Source of the DNA: Scleroderma bovista
Lineage: Eukaryota; Basidiomycota; Agaricomycetes; Boletales; Sclerodermataceae
Assembly (NCBI GenBank): GCA_037178675.1
Contig: JAYMGJ010000257.1
Span: forward strand, 1-64,000
Reading direction: 5' to 3'
Length of the DNA: 64,000 nucleotides
Within the stretch, counting starts at the first letter, position 1. Every line of letters begins with the position of its first letter. This document shows, in pieces, positions 35,768 through 47,932 of this stretch. Below the pieces are notes generated by a model. The model made no database searches. It saw nothing but the letters and a program-made list of their open reading frames with translations, and was not told the DNA's origin. The position numbers and the translations under genes are program-made.

Positions 35768-38053
35768 ATGTTGTGTCTGGGTGTACGAAATAGGGTGATA
35801 TACCCATGTGCAGATCTTTTATCCAGCCATTCTTCTTCCGGGACAGGGAAATTTCCCGGTACGAAGTCATCATTGTACCGGCTCGATGTCCTAGTTATGT
35901 ACGATATGCACAAGCCTGTTCTGTATGGTGGTCGCGGAGACCAGTTATCTCGGGAAAATGCTTATTCCAAGTCTGACTTGTGGTTGATGGCAATACTAGT
36001 CCACTTCAATTGATGCTTGACATTAGCGGCAGTTTCAGCCTCGCTACGAAATTCAAACATGAAACACGGGGTTTGATAGCATCATGGACTGACAAACTAA
36101 CACATTGTCGTCTCTCAGTGCGGTAGTTGTTTATCGCCTGCTCTTCACCTTGCGTTGATTTTCCAAGTAGAGGACCCTCAGCAATACAGCAACGAGTAAC
36201 GAAGTATGTAAAGCACCCATCACGTCCACCCAAGAATGGTCCGTAACGGGTGGAACGCAACGTCCGTTAGCTTATGTCGAGCGGCCCAATCCGCCCACCG
36301 GAACCGCTCCTCGTGCTCGCGACGTTCAACGGTTTTATCCGCACCGTCTCTGAGGCCTGAGGGGTCCAGCGTATTTATCCCGGAAAGGGGGTTGATTTAT
36401 ATTCAGATGCGTGAACGATTTCGACAGAGTGCCACGCACCAGTGCGAATAGGAAATACAACAATGACGACGCCCAGCGCCTTCAATTGCAGTGGTAGCGA
36501 GCGAAAGTACGGCCACGGCCCACGAGTCGGCAATTCAAGAGTGGATGCTTGGAATCGTAACGGTGGCACCCATCACCGTGCCTTCGACCGCGCCGCTGAT
36601 TGCCAGTGCAGACAGGTGGGGTTACTTGGCTTGAGCCTCGCTAGTAGGAGGAGCAGATCCTTTTTACCTGCATGTCAAGTGCAGAATGGATGTCACAGTA
36701 GAATCGGAGGATCAGACGTTTTGGGTACACCTCGTTGAATCGATGAGGCTGCTCGATAAGCGCCCTGATATCGTCCTTGTGACGCTTTCAATCCAACCAC
36801 CACGCCTACGTCCACTCGACACCACTTTTTGTGACAACCATGGTTCCTCAGAGAGTCAGCATCAGCAAAGTTGTGGTTTTTCTGCCAGGCAGGAATACGG
36901 GGAAACGTGGTCCACTCGGCCCCCTGGCAGAGCAAGTGGGCATGGATAGCGTGGATTAGCAGTGTAGTCACTGACGAGTCCTCTCTCCAGGTGCTGACGA
37001 TGTGCTTCACATAGTACTAGATCCTACTATGGATGTCAGAAATACTGAGCAGGGGGGGGGGCCTTGAACCGCAACCACGACCATGGTCGGTTTTCCCATG
37101 CTACGACAGCTGGGCAAGGTAGTGCACGAACGATAAAAAGCACACAGAACACCACTGGCCCCCCCTAGAACGATTATTACGAGTCATTAAGTTGACCAAA
37201 ACACGCGAACCGTAATGCTAGACTGGCAAGAACAACCACACTCAGCGACCAGGTACTCACGAATTTTTCTACCCAATGTAGACATCCTGAACATACCAAA
37301 GATGGCGGCCTACGTAAGATGAGGCACGAGAGCGACGTAGGAGTTAGTCTATGCGTGAGAGGCGGAAGCGGAGTTATCTTCTCCTTGTCTTCCGCTCTCT
37401 CCACCAGTAATCAGTCCGTAGTACCGCTAGTAGTACTCGCGCAACCACCTTCCTTGTGTTTTTTTTTCACACCCACCCCCCTCTCCCACTTACAGGCTCC
37501 AAACGAATCGCATCGTTTAGCCTGGATTCGTTCGACGCTGCGTCACTTGACTCCTGTCTGTTCGAGCTTAGCTGTTTCGGCGCCCAGCCCGCCCTCACAG
37601 CGCGCTCTTCCCGACAGGTTCGGGTCCAGTTTCGAGCCGGAAAAACCTTCGGTTTTTCGCCCATGTCCCAAAGTAGTTCACACCCATGTACACAGCACGG
37701 TTTCGTATGCACTTCGTCATCAATCATACTAGCGTCGCGCAGTCTACTACCACCAACCAAGCATCACCTTCAAGGTCTGAAGCTTGAAGCGCATAGACCA
37801 ACCAAAGACGAGTTAAAACGTGAACCAATCACACAAGCAACACGATTATTCCATGTGATAGTCCACTGTGATGCTGTCCCCTCTTGCGAGATGTTCGCCT
37901 CCCTTTTCCCAACCTGAGGTTTTAGTGGGTATAACGCCTACCAGGTGCCCCTCAACGGGTTTACCAGTAGGCTCATGGAGTCCCACATACCCCCGTCCTT
38001 GATGGGAAGTGCATAAGAGCATTTTTCCTCGGAACGAAGCCCAACTGGGTTTT
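35768..38053. other. Intergenic region with repeat fragments
   Basis: 2.3 kb with no gene that I can support. The longest frame (37456-37917, 153 codons) is rich in Ser and shows no domain or splice pattern. A repeat copy lies at 36943-37052. There is a G tract near 37053 and a T-rich run at 37459-37468. CpG is frequent here, in contrast to the block that follows. Confidence 0.45.
36943..37052. repeat. CpG-retaining copy of a local repeat
   Basis: The segment around ggatagcgtggattagcagt (starting 36944) to cttcacata (about 37013), followed by gaaatactgagcag at 37039-37052, is related to 38128-38257. There the same two parts occur in reverse order (gaaatactgagcag at 38128-38141, then ggatagcatgcattagcagt from 38193). 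This looks like fragments of one dispersed or tandemly arranged element. Confidence 0.6.
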
Positions 38054-39063
38054 CGATCTAGTGTATTATGTAGAGCTTGACTTGTCAGTGGCTACATAAT
38101 GATATCACTTGTCCAAAAAAAAAAAAAGAAATACTGAGCAGTGTGATGTGGGCTCCAGGGCAGGTGAGTGCTTATGTCCAATATTATTCACTGGATAGCA
38201 TGCATTAGCAGTGTGGTTACCAACTCCTCTCCAGGTGCTGATGATATCTTTCACATGGATCATAAGACCATCAGAGAACACTTTGAATGTATTGTCATTT
38301 TAGAGTCCTTGTCATCAGCAGATCTAATCCTGGTAAAACAACTCTCTTACAGCATGTTTGCAATACCACAGAGCTCCCAGAAGTCTTCACTGCCAAAAGG
38401 TAAAGGTTACCAGGATGTTTCACAGTACAATATTGAAGGCTAAAAGCCAAAATAGTCAAAAAAAAAGTACACTGTTGAGGCTACCCCACAATATGTTGCA
38501 GAACAAAATGGTAATTTGGAAGTACCAGCTCCCAAATTACTGTATGGTACTTCAATAAATAGTGGAACAAGAAGAATAGTCATAAATAGTATGTAAATAG
38601 TAGGATTAGTATTTTGTGGATTTCCTGATCTGAGTTAGTATGTTGGCAACAAAGAATCCAGGTTCCTTTGTCAGTTGTGAATCAATGGGGGACTGCTCAT
38701 GGGACAGGAGGGAGCATATAAAATATATGCAGGTCACCTGTGATGCAATCAATGCCATGAGTGTCATGCTTTGTGTGCTTGGTGCAGACATCAACATAGC
38801 CAAGTCCACAAGTAACAGTGACAGACAGGATGTTTCTGCACCAGGTTCACAACTGGACTGTGAACATTGAATGGCTAGTTGATGGCAAGTTTCATAAGTT
38901 AGAAACATATATGTAGCAAAGACAAAATACTAAGTTGTCCCCAACAGTAAGAGTGAAGAATCAACCAGAGCAAAAAGTAAACAGTGAATTAAACTACACC
39001 AGGTATGCAGAAATGTACATCACCCTTGGTACTTCTGAATCAGAGCTTTAAGTTTGGCTTTCC
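38054..39063. repeat. 1-kb block without any CpG (probable deaminated repeat relic)
   Basis: Reading every line from 38054 to 39063 shows no CG dinucleotide in about 1,010 bp, while both flanks have many. The block is AT-rich, with abundant TG and CA, a 13-A run at 38115-38127, and no coding capacity that I trust. Its left part is homologous to the CpG-containing repeat at 36943-37052. The right end overlaps the last codons of the arrestin gene (stop at 39020), so the relic probably ends near 39010. Confidence 0.75.
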
Positions 39064-42000
39064 CGAAGCCAAGGTCCCCGAGGTGGCGACCTGGTTTGGA
39101 GGTGGCCTGGTTCTTATGCGGATTCCGAATATCAGCAGTCATCTCTGAAACCATGGACATGTTGGCGGTATGTGATCGAGCGAGTGAGGCAGTAGATGAG
39201 AGCATCGGGACAGCATGCGATGACGATATTACAGCTGGAACGGTAGTAGCTTTGGCCGACTTGGCATGCTGTTCAGTAACGTGTTTGGACTTAGTATCTG
39301 ATGATCCGTTGATATGTATAGCCGACGTATAGGGCTTCTTAACCGGCTGCTTCAGTATGTTCGGGGGGGACTTTCTGGTAGGAGACGGTTCAGTAATTTT
39401 TTTGGCGCTAGCCTCTGTTGCCTTAGCAGCCCACAGGGAAGCCACATGCGCTACCTTCCCGCCTCTCCCACCGCGAGCTGATCGCACATTGTACTTCGCT
39501 TCGGGTTCTGGCGGCAATCGTGACGAATGAACAACGGACTGATCGACTTGCTTAGACACAGGTGAGTAACCCCGTAAGGAAAGATGCGAATTTGGTGAAG
39601 GTACACGGGTATCAGGAATGGGACGGGGGTCAGTTCGGAGATGAGGTGATGATGACTTAGGAAGGTCGTTGGCTGACAACCTGCGTGGAGAATGCTTGGA
39701 TGGTCTTGTAGAGTTCTGGGTTGCACCTAGAGTCGAGATCGTCACAAAGCCCGAGGAGCGTGGGTTAGGAGCTGCTGATCCATCTTGTGCAGCAGCGCTT
39801 GGCGCATTACGGCATTCGTCCGCTCTCTCGTCATGCAGAGGAGGCGATCCAAATGGCCCATTCTCGGCAAGTGGTACAAAGTGTGGTGATGGGGGTGGAA
39901 GGGAGATGGGGGCATCTGAGACAGGTGGTTGGGTAATATTTATCCCCCCATACCACGCAGCCACGCATGCCCGGGTTTCTGATAGGGACTGAAGAAAGAT
40001 AGAGCGATCCGGAGCAGGTGGTGCGTTGGTATCTATTCCCCCGAGCCACGCAGCAATGCATCCCTGCGCTTCCTTCCGTAATTTCCGCGAATCTTCGTTC
40101 TTGCATTTCTTCCGCTCTCGTCGCCGACCCATCCTGTCATGGTCTTCATCGCTATGCTTACTTTTGCCACCCCTACCAACGCTTTTGCCCATTTGCGTGC
40201 GCACATCCCGCTCATCATCGCTCGGTATCTGTCCGTTGTCGACATGTTGCGTTCGTTCGTCTGAATCACGGTCATGTTCCTGCTCCCCCTCCCGCCCCAT
40301 ACCCTTCACGATAGCGTCGCGGTCAGCGAGCGTCAGGCTAGATATTGCGCTGTCGTTGACACCATCGGGTGGTTCTCGTTGAGGAATCGTTATCGGCCGA
40401 ATGACACCGCGTGCGTCGGGACGAGAGTCCGCATCCAACCGCCGCGTGCCCACATCGGCGACCAGACGCCGCTCGAGTGCATCCAGTCCGCTCTCTGTCG
40501 CTCCATATTTTCCTATGCTCTCGCCTAAACCAAAAGATTCTAGGGGTCCACGAGGAAATTTGACTGGAGTGATAGCAGCGATCGGTGGTGTTGGCGGTGC
40601 ACGGGGAAAGTTGTCTGATGATGCTTGTGAAGCAGGGCGGCTCAGCATGTTCTCCCTGGAGGACAGTTCATTGGCATGATGTTGAGATAAAACAACTCTA
40701 AGTTTTTCCGTGAGTAGCACAGGACTTGGAGGGGACTCGTGGGTGTTTAACTCTATAGCGAGACCCTGAACACCATTGATTGTGCCAGCATCGCCTTTAG
40801 GCAGATCTGCACTCAGATCACTGGACTGCTTCCCAAGTTCATCAGCCATACGCTCCAACGCGGACACATTGTCGCTCTTTGGGACAGATCCAGAGAATGA
40901 ATGCCTAGGGGAAGGTACAGGCCGTGGCGAATACACAACATCCGGCGATTCATGGGGATTTGGCAGAATGAATGATATTGGCTGGGTCTGAGTGTGGAGG
41001 ACTGGTGGAACCCCCAGCGGGGGTTCGGGCAGTGCTTTCTTGCTAGAACAGGGTGAAACAGAGCGGTGACGGGTGGATTGATGGAGATTGTGTGATATAC
41101 GGGATGCACGCGACCCTTTTGCCATTGCATCAGCATAGTAAACAGGGTTTACGTTGGCTTGAGGAATGGAAGGAGAATAACTAAAATGAGGAAGCGATGC
41201 AAGGGGTAGAGGTAATGGTTCAGCCGATAGGGCTTCTTTCATCAGTAGACCAGGATCATAATAGGGTACGGATACTTGCGGTCCTGTCGAGGTTGAGCGT
41301 TGCATTGATGGAACATAGGGGTATGGAGGTTGCCAAGGGCGAATAGAAAGGTCAGGGCTGCCACCGAGAGGATGATAATCACAAGTAGGTCGTGCCACTT
41401 GCGGGGACCAGACAAGTACATCATGATTGCCGGTGTGATATGGAAGGAGCTCAGGAGAGGGTGGGGCTCCTCCGTTTGATGGAGAGATGTACGGCTCAAT
41501 GAGTGGCGATGTCATGATGGAAGGTGGTGACACAGGGACTTCGGGCACAGCGACCGAATGGTAGACGGTCACGGGTAAAGTCAATACCACCTCTCCGCTG
41601 TGGTAGCCTTTATAAGAACTTGACTCTGGCGACGGCATAGCTCAAACGCACCTTCCAGAAGGTATTTCAATGCGGATGTTGAAGGCACAGCGTAGCTCGA
41701 ACAAGAAATCTGTTGATTTCCCGTTATCGTCTAAACGCGGATTCCCCCTAGTTCCACAGAAGTGACGTGGGATATCAACAACAAGGCTTGCTACCCCTTC
41801 GATGGCGGGGGGGAGTGAATACTCCGAGCCACGAAAATCAATGTGAGTGACCAGGTCAGAAATGTCTGGAGGAGGCTTGTCGGCCAACAGAGAACTCGAG
41901 AGATGCAGCGTGCGGGTCAGGGTCAAGGTGATGCCGCTAGTCTGCCCAGCCACATGGTCAATTAATGAATTCAACAATGCCAGACCTTCAACGAAAAAGA

Positions 42001-42741
42001 AGAGAACTTGCCCATCTCGACGTGTGATTTTTGACCTCCAGGTCAATACACGCTGCTTCACCGCCAATGACAGCGCCGTTAGTAATTCTGGCTTGTGCCC
42101 ATATTTTTCCATCCTCCGCGATTGTTACTGCCTGAGGTATAGTAGTTGGCGATAGTGTATCCAATGATTCCACGACTTTTACTTCACGGGTGGCGGTAAC
42201 AAGGCGTCTATCACCTCGCCATGCCACGCTGACGCTGGCACGGACCTCATACCTAATGCTGGCAGGCCCAAATTTTATAGATGCAGGTGATGAATATGGG
42301 AGGGGAAACCGGAAAAAGAACGTAGTCAGTCCGCGACGGGCCGCATAATGATGGGCGGGCAAGAGCTCTCCTGCAGGAGGAGAATAATCAGAATATACAG
42401 CATTCGAAAGAGGCAGACCGGGGCCTTGAAATATCCTGCGAGAGTGGATGAATGTAGAGGTGGCAGTGTGATCCCGAGAGATGATTTCTATATGAAATTC
42501 AAGGGTTGAGCAGAAAGATAAGCGGGTGAAATCGAAGGCACTAACCTTCAATGGCGTAGAGCTCTACCATCATGATACCTATTCCAAGCAAGCAGTCCAG
42601 GTCGGCATGACTCTCGACCTCCACCTTGCCGGATATGAGGCCCCCAGCAACGAATACGGGGTCAGACAGAGTCAGGGTGACCTTGACCTTGGAGTGATGA
42701 GAAGAAGCATTCATGGGCTCTGGACGAGACTGCAGAGCCAT
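39020..42741 (-). CDS. Alpha-arrestin (arrestin-domain protein) with long disordered tail
   Basis: Alpha-arrestins link plasma-membrane transporters or receptors to ubiquitin ligases. Start ATG 42741: MALQSRPEPMNASSHHSKVK, then VTLTLSDPVFVAGGLISGKV, the arrestin-N beta-sandwich opening. Later exons give LLPAHHYAARRGLTTFFFRF, IKFGPASIRYEVRASVSVAW, TLTRTLHLSSSLL, FNIRIEIPSG|SGEVVLTLPV and TVYHSVAVPEVPVSPP, the end of arrestin-C. The join at 41638-41660 uses donor gtgcgt and acceptor accacag. The remaining roughly 850 residues are one exon, Pro/Ser-rich, with basic runs (GRRRERKKCKNEDSRKLRKE) and two similar segments, CIAAWLGGIDTNAPPAPDRS and CVAAWYGGINITQPPVSDAP, about 33 residues apart. The end, LGDLGFGKAKLKALIQKYQG, is probably helical. 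Many PPxP strings occur, but I could not confirm a PPxY. Confidence 0.85.
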
Positions 42742-45261
42742 GGTAGATGTTATGAGGGGGCTTGTAAGAGTTCCACGATGTCTATAGCGGGGGTGATATC
42801 GTCCGATGGGTTGAACTAAGTGATCAGAGCTTCAAGGTCGATGAGAATACCCGAATCGCAAGCAGACCCAAGGGAATGGAACAAGAGTAGAGGTCAGTGA
42901 GAAGGGCGCCATTTGGCGCATTGAGAGACAGGCGGGATTGCTTAGACCGGAGAGCTCATCTTCGAGCAAGTGTACGCAGTGTCTGATCAGAGGAAGGAGG
43001 TTGTTTGGTGGTATTGATATTTCTATGGACTCGAACTACAGGGCATGCACGTACATTGTACAACAAAAATTGTCCCCTCCCACTCCTACTGAGCTATTAC
43101 CAGGAACACACGAGCAAAGAAACAGAAGCTCGAGCGTCGCCTCGGTGAAGAAGTGAATAACGAAACATCAATATTGCACCCCAAACTTCAGATGCCGCCA
43201 CTGTCAGAAACAAGGCGGCGCCTGTACACACAACGGTGCATTCATCGCGCAAAAGATCCTCTGGAACGTACGAGCATGGCGGACGCCTTTGAATTATGGT
43301 AGATCACAGACAAGACGATCAAAGGAACGAAGAAAACTTGCTTTGAACGTGTCCGAAAACTAAACGTTTGTCGCTGTTTTGATTCAGATGCTCTTGCCAA
43401 ACAAACCCAACTCCAATGATCCAGCTCTCATAGCGTAGTCAGCTCTAGTCTCATTCTTATTCTCAAGTCTGCACAAGGAACAAGCGAGAACGGTTGTATT
43501 AACTGTCTGTACTTGACGGGGCCTTCTCATTTTCCCCCGACGTCTAAGCGAGTGGGAGAGGTATCTCACAACATGTCCTTCCAAACGGTGAATGGTATAA
43601 CTTCCTGCTCAAGTGCCCTCGGGCAGTTTTGCAGACATTGTAGAACTTTGGCGGATCACTCACGCCAGCATCGACATCCTTCACAAACGGCGTTACCGTG
43701 AAGAAAGTGAACAACTCCTTCGTCGCGCGCATCCAGTTCCCAGGTGGGAACCCGTATACCTTCTGTTATCCATGGTTCCTTTGCGAAGTATCTCTTCAGT
43801 TTGCTCCCAGTACGAACAATCTTGCGCATGCCGGTCACCTCCTTTAGCGCTTTCTGCTCTCGACGACGCAAATAGTTCACCCGAGCCATTCGCTAGCACA
43901 GGTAACCAACCCATCCAGTTCCAGTTTAAGTTGTCACATCAACGAGTGGATGGGATTGGAGCGTTTAGAACGCCATTCCTTCGTTGATGGTGACAGCTCG
44001 GTTTGGCCCCCAAATACTCCCACTGGTGGCTTCGTCAGCGTCTTCCTCTGGACCTCGTTCTAACCATCATCAGATTGCAAATCCGTCATGGCACGATCAA
44101 TTAGCAGGGGGGAATACAAACGTGATAAGTAGGATGCATCCCCACACCCTCCCACGTCCACGTCCATGCATCATTTCTCGCTTCTGAGGTTCCACATCCT
44201 CTCTTACTTAGCTTTGCGCTGTATTATATCCATCCCTCCGCGGGCTGAGTACTGAGTATTTGTAGCTGGACTAACAAAGGACGGCGAGCAGATGCAAAAC
44301 TATAACATTGTCAGCAGTCGTCCTGAAATTACACGTCCATGGATTCCTCAACTAAGTCATCGGCAGTACACCTATGTAGTGCAACCAGGAAAAAACCACT
44401 ATGATTGCCGCGCACACAGAGTATCTCGCGAGGAAAAAAAATCCAAGTTGCACAAAACTAGAAGTACGCACTATCCAACACAGCAAGGGTACAGAGATTA
44501 ACTGGAGAGAGAGAGAAAAACGGAGGGAAGAAAACGAGCCGGACAGATGTTCATAAAGATGCATCAAGTGAGATTGGAGTTGAGACAGGGTCATTTAGCC
44601 TGTAATAATTCGGGGGGTCATGGGTAGTTGCTGCTGGTGCCGTGGTAGTATATATGCACCGTGGTAGTATATATGCAAAAAGGGGGGGATGCAAGTAGCA
44701 GCCAACGACAGATGCGGTATGGTTGTTGATTGCGGGGGGGTATTTTGTTCTGTTTCCGAAAGCTCCAAATCCGTTTAGACAGCGCACAAAGAGAGATGCG
44801 TCAGAAAGATCGGTATCGCCATCTTCTTTTTAATGTGTAAAAAAGGTCGACTCGATGGAAAGAGACGGGTGCCCCTTGAGGTAGAGACATAGTAAACGCC
44901 GTCGCTTTCGAGCGAGGTCCAAACTTTCCAGATTCCAGATCTGGAGGGAGGACCACACCAAGTCAGAGTGGGCCGGGCGGGTTAATCATATCGCTACATA
45001 GACATGGGTCATGATCTGCGTGAAGATGAAATTGATAGATGGAATTTTTTAATGTCTGCTTCTTGCGAGGATCGACGGCAGGATTTATACGATTCCCGAA
45101 TCTGCGAGGATGGCACGAGGGTAATTAAATGCCACACATCGCACAAGGTAGGTGGGGGTCTCCGATGGAAAAAGGTATTCCATACAAGGCGGATGGGGGC
45201 ATATCCACAGCGCGAGGGGAAGCAACCACCACCAGCCATAATTATCACCATAAATATAGGA
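42742..45261. other. Intergenic region, with unresolved frames at 43.5-44.0 kb
   Basis: 2.5 kb without a supported gene. At 43480-43990 both strands carry protein-like frames, for example minus MARVNYLRRREQKALKEVTG from 43889 and plus FADIVELWRITHASIDILHK near 43630. They contradict each other, and neither gives a complete spliced gene, so this may be a gene relic. The first few hundred bases next to 42741 should be the arrestin promoter. Confidence 0.4.
44640..44677. repeat. Two tandem 19-bp units
   Basis: The unit ccgtggtagtatatatgca occurs twice in tandem (44640-44658 and 44659-44677). Each contains a TATATA word. It lies in intergenic DNA. Confidence 0.75.
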
Positions 45262-47932
45262 TCAGCCCAAGGCGAACCGCAACGTGCTTGAGCTCGCATC
45301 ATCGACTGAATGGTGGTGTGACAGCGGCAACTGCCCCGAAACGCCGGAAACGACACTGCTCATGTGCACAGCGGCGCCCAATCCAAGTTCGTACCATCCT
45401 GCCGGATCGGTGGCTTGACTAGCTCCCGTCACAGCGCTAACGTTTCCCGGGGCAGAGCCACTTGGGCTAGCACCGGAAGGAATACCCGCACCAGCGTGGC
45501 AGACATTCATGTCACTGCCCTCCAGCATCGCATACAAGAAAGATGTCCATTCCCCGGCGTGCTGATGAGACTGCTGCGACTGCCGATTCTCGGGCTGAAG
45601 ATGGTGATCGTGTGTATGCTCAGCGTCCATTTGGTGCATGATCGACACGGGCAGGGCTATCCCGACGGTTTCGTCGCCAGTATTTTGTTGGGACGAGCCA
45701 GATTCCGATATGTGGGTCGTAGATAGGTAAAGTCCGACGCCAATACCATCAGCCTGACACCCAGGATAGTGGCCCGAGATACTCCATTCGACTCGTCTAC
45801 GTCGGTCCGGGGGCGTCCCGCGGCCCATGAATGCACGTGGAGGCTCGGAGAGGAGTGGGACATGCAGTGACGAGAGGGGTGGTAGTTGAGGACGGAGAGG
45901 GAGCGCAAACGCAGGAGGAATGGGTACTGCCAGGATGCTCCCTGGTGTGGCTGGTAATTCACCCGAGGGACCCAGAAGTGATGTCGACGGAGGCGGTTGC
46001 GGGGTTGTTGGCGCGGGGATGGAAGTATCATTCTCCTTGTCCGCCTCGCCTTGTCTACAATCAATATCCATCACCATCACCATCTCACCTTTGCCATCGA
46101 CCACCTTGGCGTCCTCGAGTGCGCTTGTGCCAGCATCTATGCTTAATCCTTCCACTTCTGCACCCAGCTCCACATCACCCTCGGCATCCGCGTCTGCGTC
46201 GCAGTCCCCGAGGTCATCATCATCCTCATAGTCCTCATCGTCGTCCTCCATGTCGACGTCCATATCGACCTCGACGTCCATGTCTGGCTCGATCTCTTCC
46301 GTCTCGCCCTCGGCGTCTTGATCAGGATCGTCTAGCGGCCGATCCTTGGATGTCGCTCCTGAGCCAGGAGACCCAGAGTCCAAGATATAGCTGGCAGGAG
46401 TGTACAGTCTAAATCGCGTGGGTGGCGATTGCGGGGACGGCGAGGAAGAATCGGAGGATGAGCCACTCGTATCTGGGCTGACATGGCTTGCCTCGGATGC
46501 CACGACAGCCTTGATGGTGTCGACCCCATACCGCCGCAAACTGTGGAATGTCAGATCATGTGATGAGCAGACACAGAAAAACAAAACATACATATATTCC
46601 ACTCGTTCCTGACATGCCAACTTCCAGATATTGACCTCACGGTCCCGAGCAAGGACTGGCGGGGGCTGGGGAGGAGCATATAGTTGTTGTGGAGTGTTTG
46701 GGAGGGTATGAGGGTAGTGTTCCTGGAGTTGCGGCGTAGACGAATGCGGCTGAGATGGAGACGCATGTGCATCATCTGGGTGGGCATCGAGCTGGAGGGA
46801 CATTGCAGAATCAAAGGGTGGGGTGAAAGCATCGAAGGGGATAAGATTCTCCAATGCGGACGCAAGTGTCAGTGGGGAAGGATGCGATGACGATAACGGA
46901 GTGGGTTGCACGGATAGCGGCTGCGTCGGTGTGTGGAGTGCGGTATCCGGGGACGATGGGACATCGATCGATATCGACGGTGGTAGTGACTCGGTGTGTG
47001 GCGCAGGACTGAGGGACATGTGTCGATCATGGCCAGGAGAGGGTGACGGTGACGGTGACGGTGTGAGTGGTGTGAGCGGTGTGAGCAGTTCTGATTCTGG
47101 AGACGAAAGAGTAGAGGATGGGTGGTGAGGCGGTGATGCGGGAATCGGGTAGGTGGATATTGATGGAACCGGGTTTGCTTTAGGGTGAGTAGACATTGAA
47201 TCTGCATCATCTGACGACATCAAGATCGACGGCTCATCAATAAAGGCATCCGAAAGCGAAGGTCCGGGATACGTGGCCGAGGGGGTCTGCTCGTCGTTGG
47301 ACGACATGAGCACGGACGGACCGGGGTCCTTGGAGAGGTCCATGGAATGCTCGGATAGCGAAGGACCCGGTATAGGCGAGCTGGCATTTGGGTGAGTAGA
47401 GGGAGTAAGGCAGAATCAATGGGACCCACCAGTCTGCTCCCCGAGGACGAATGGGGGTGAGAGGGGAGAGGGGAGGGGAGAGCGGGCGCTTGGTATGCTG
47501 CGACAACGTGTGAGGGTGCGTGGCATGGATCAGCGAGTGGGAAAGACAGACCTGGGGAGGGTCCTTGTTTGCGGTGGAGACATCGAGTGGGCCATGTGCG
47601 ATGTTTTCTTTTCGCCTCTTCCTCGGACGGTGGCGAGGCGTGAGGGGGATGCCGTCGGGGTCGAGAGCGAGGCGCTGCCGCTTGAGGGCACGGAGGGCAC
47701 GGGGAGTGAGCTCGTTTTCTGGGTCTGATGAGGACGAGTCTGGGTCGGGCTCAGGGTCTGGAGGGGGCAAGCGAGGGCGGTGGCGGTGGTGGTAGTGGTG
47801 TTTCGAGACGTAGGACTGGCGGAGGGACGGGGGCGACGGGGCGTGAGCGTGAGTCGGGTGTGTGTGAGAGTGGGCGAGCCTGGAGGAGCGACGCAGCGGG
47901 CAGGCCAAGGAGAGGGCAGCGGTGGCAGCCAT
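45262..47932 (-). CDS. Large low-complexity protein with acidic region, hypothetical
   Basis: No family recognised. Start ATG 47932: MAATAALSLACPLRRSSRLA. The upstream frame lacks another ATG. A His-rich stretch (KHHYHHRHRPR) and a basic, nuclear-localisation-like run RHRPRKRRKENIA occur in the first 100 residues. Three introns are proposed: after SPPQ-like text near 47560, at ADC|SPIPGPS (donor gtgggt, acceptor tgccag) and at EYI|LRRYGVDTIK around 46555-46605. The rest is Pro/Ser-rich, with a DDDEDYEDDDDLGD-type acid block near 46200-46260, and ends RFALG at 45262. Repeated phrases occur: PGPSLSEHS..., PGPSVLMSS and PGPSLSDAF, with EPSILMSSDDADS. The composition suggests a nuclear regulator, which is inference only. 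Confidence 0.6.

Noticed and set aside
37456..37917. 153-codon frame in the intergenic region
   Set aside because: No family resemblance, no splice pattern, and a T-run at the start; treated as chance.
38606..38908. 100-codon minus frame within the CpG-free block
   Set aside because: Open frames are expected in such biased sequence, and it has no domain or splice context.
40018..40382. Plus-strand frames across the arrestin tail
   Set aside because: They are shadows of a long minus-strand coding exon.
43025..43050. Minus-strand word gtagttcgagtcc resembling a tRNA B box
   Set aside because: No matching A box, acceptor stem or cloverleaf around it.
45831..46412. Long plus-strand frame rich in Pro/Arg/His
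   Set aside because: It is antisense to the disordered-protein gene and arises from its biased composition.
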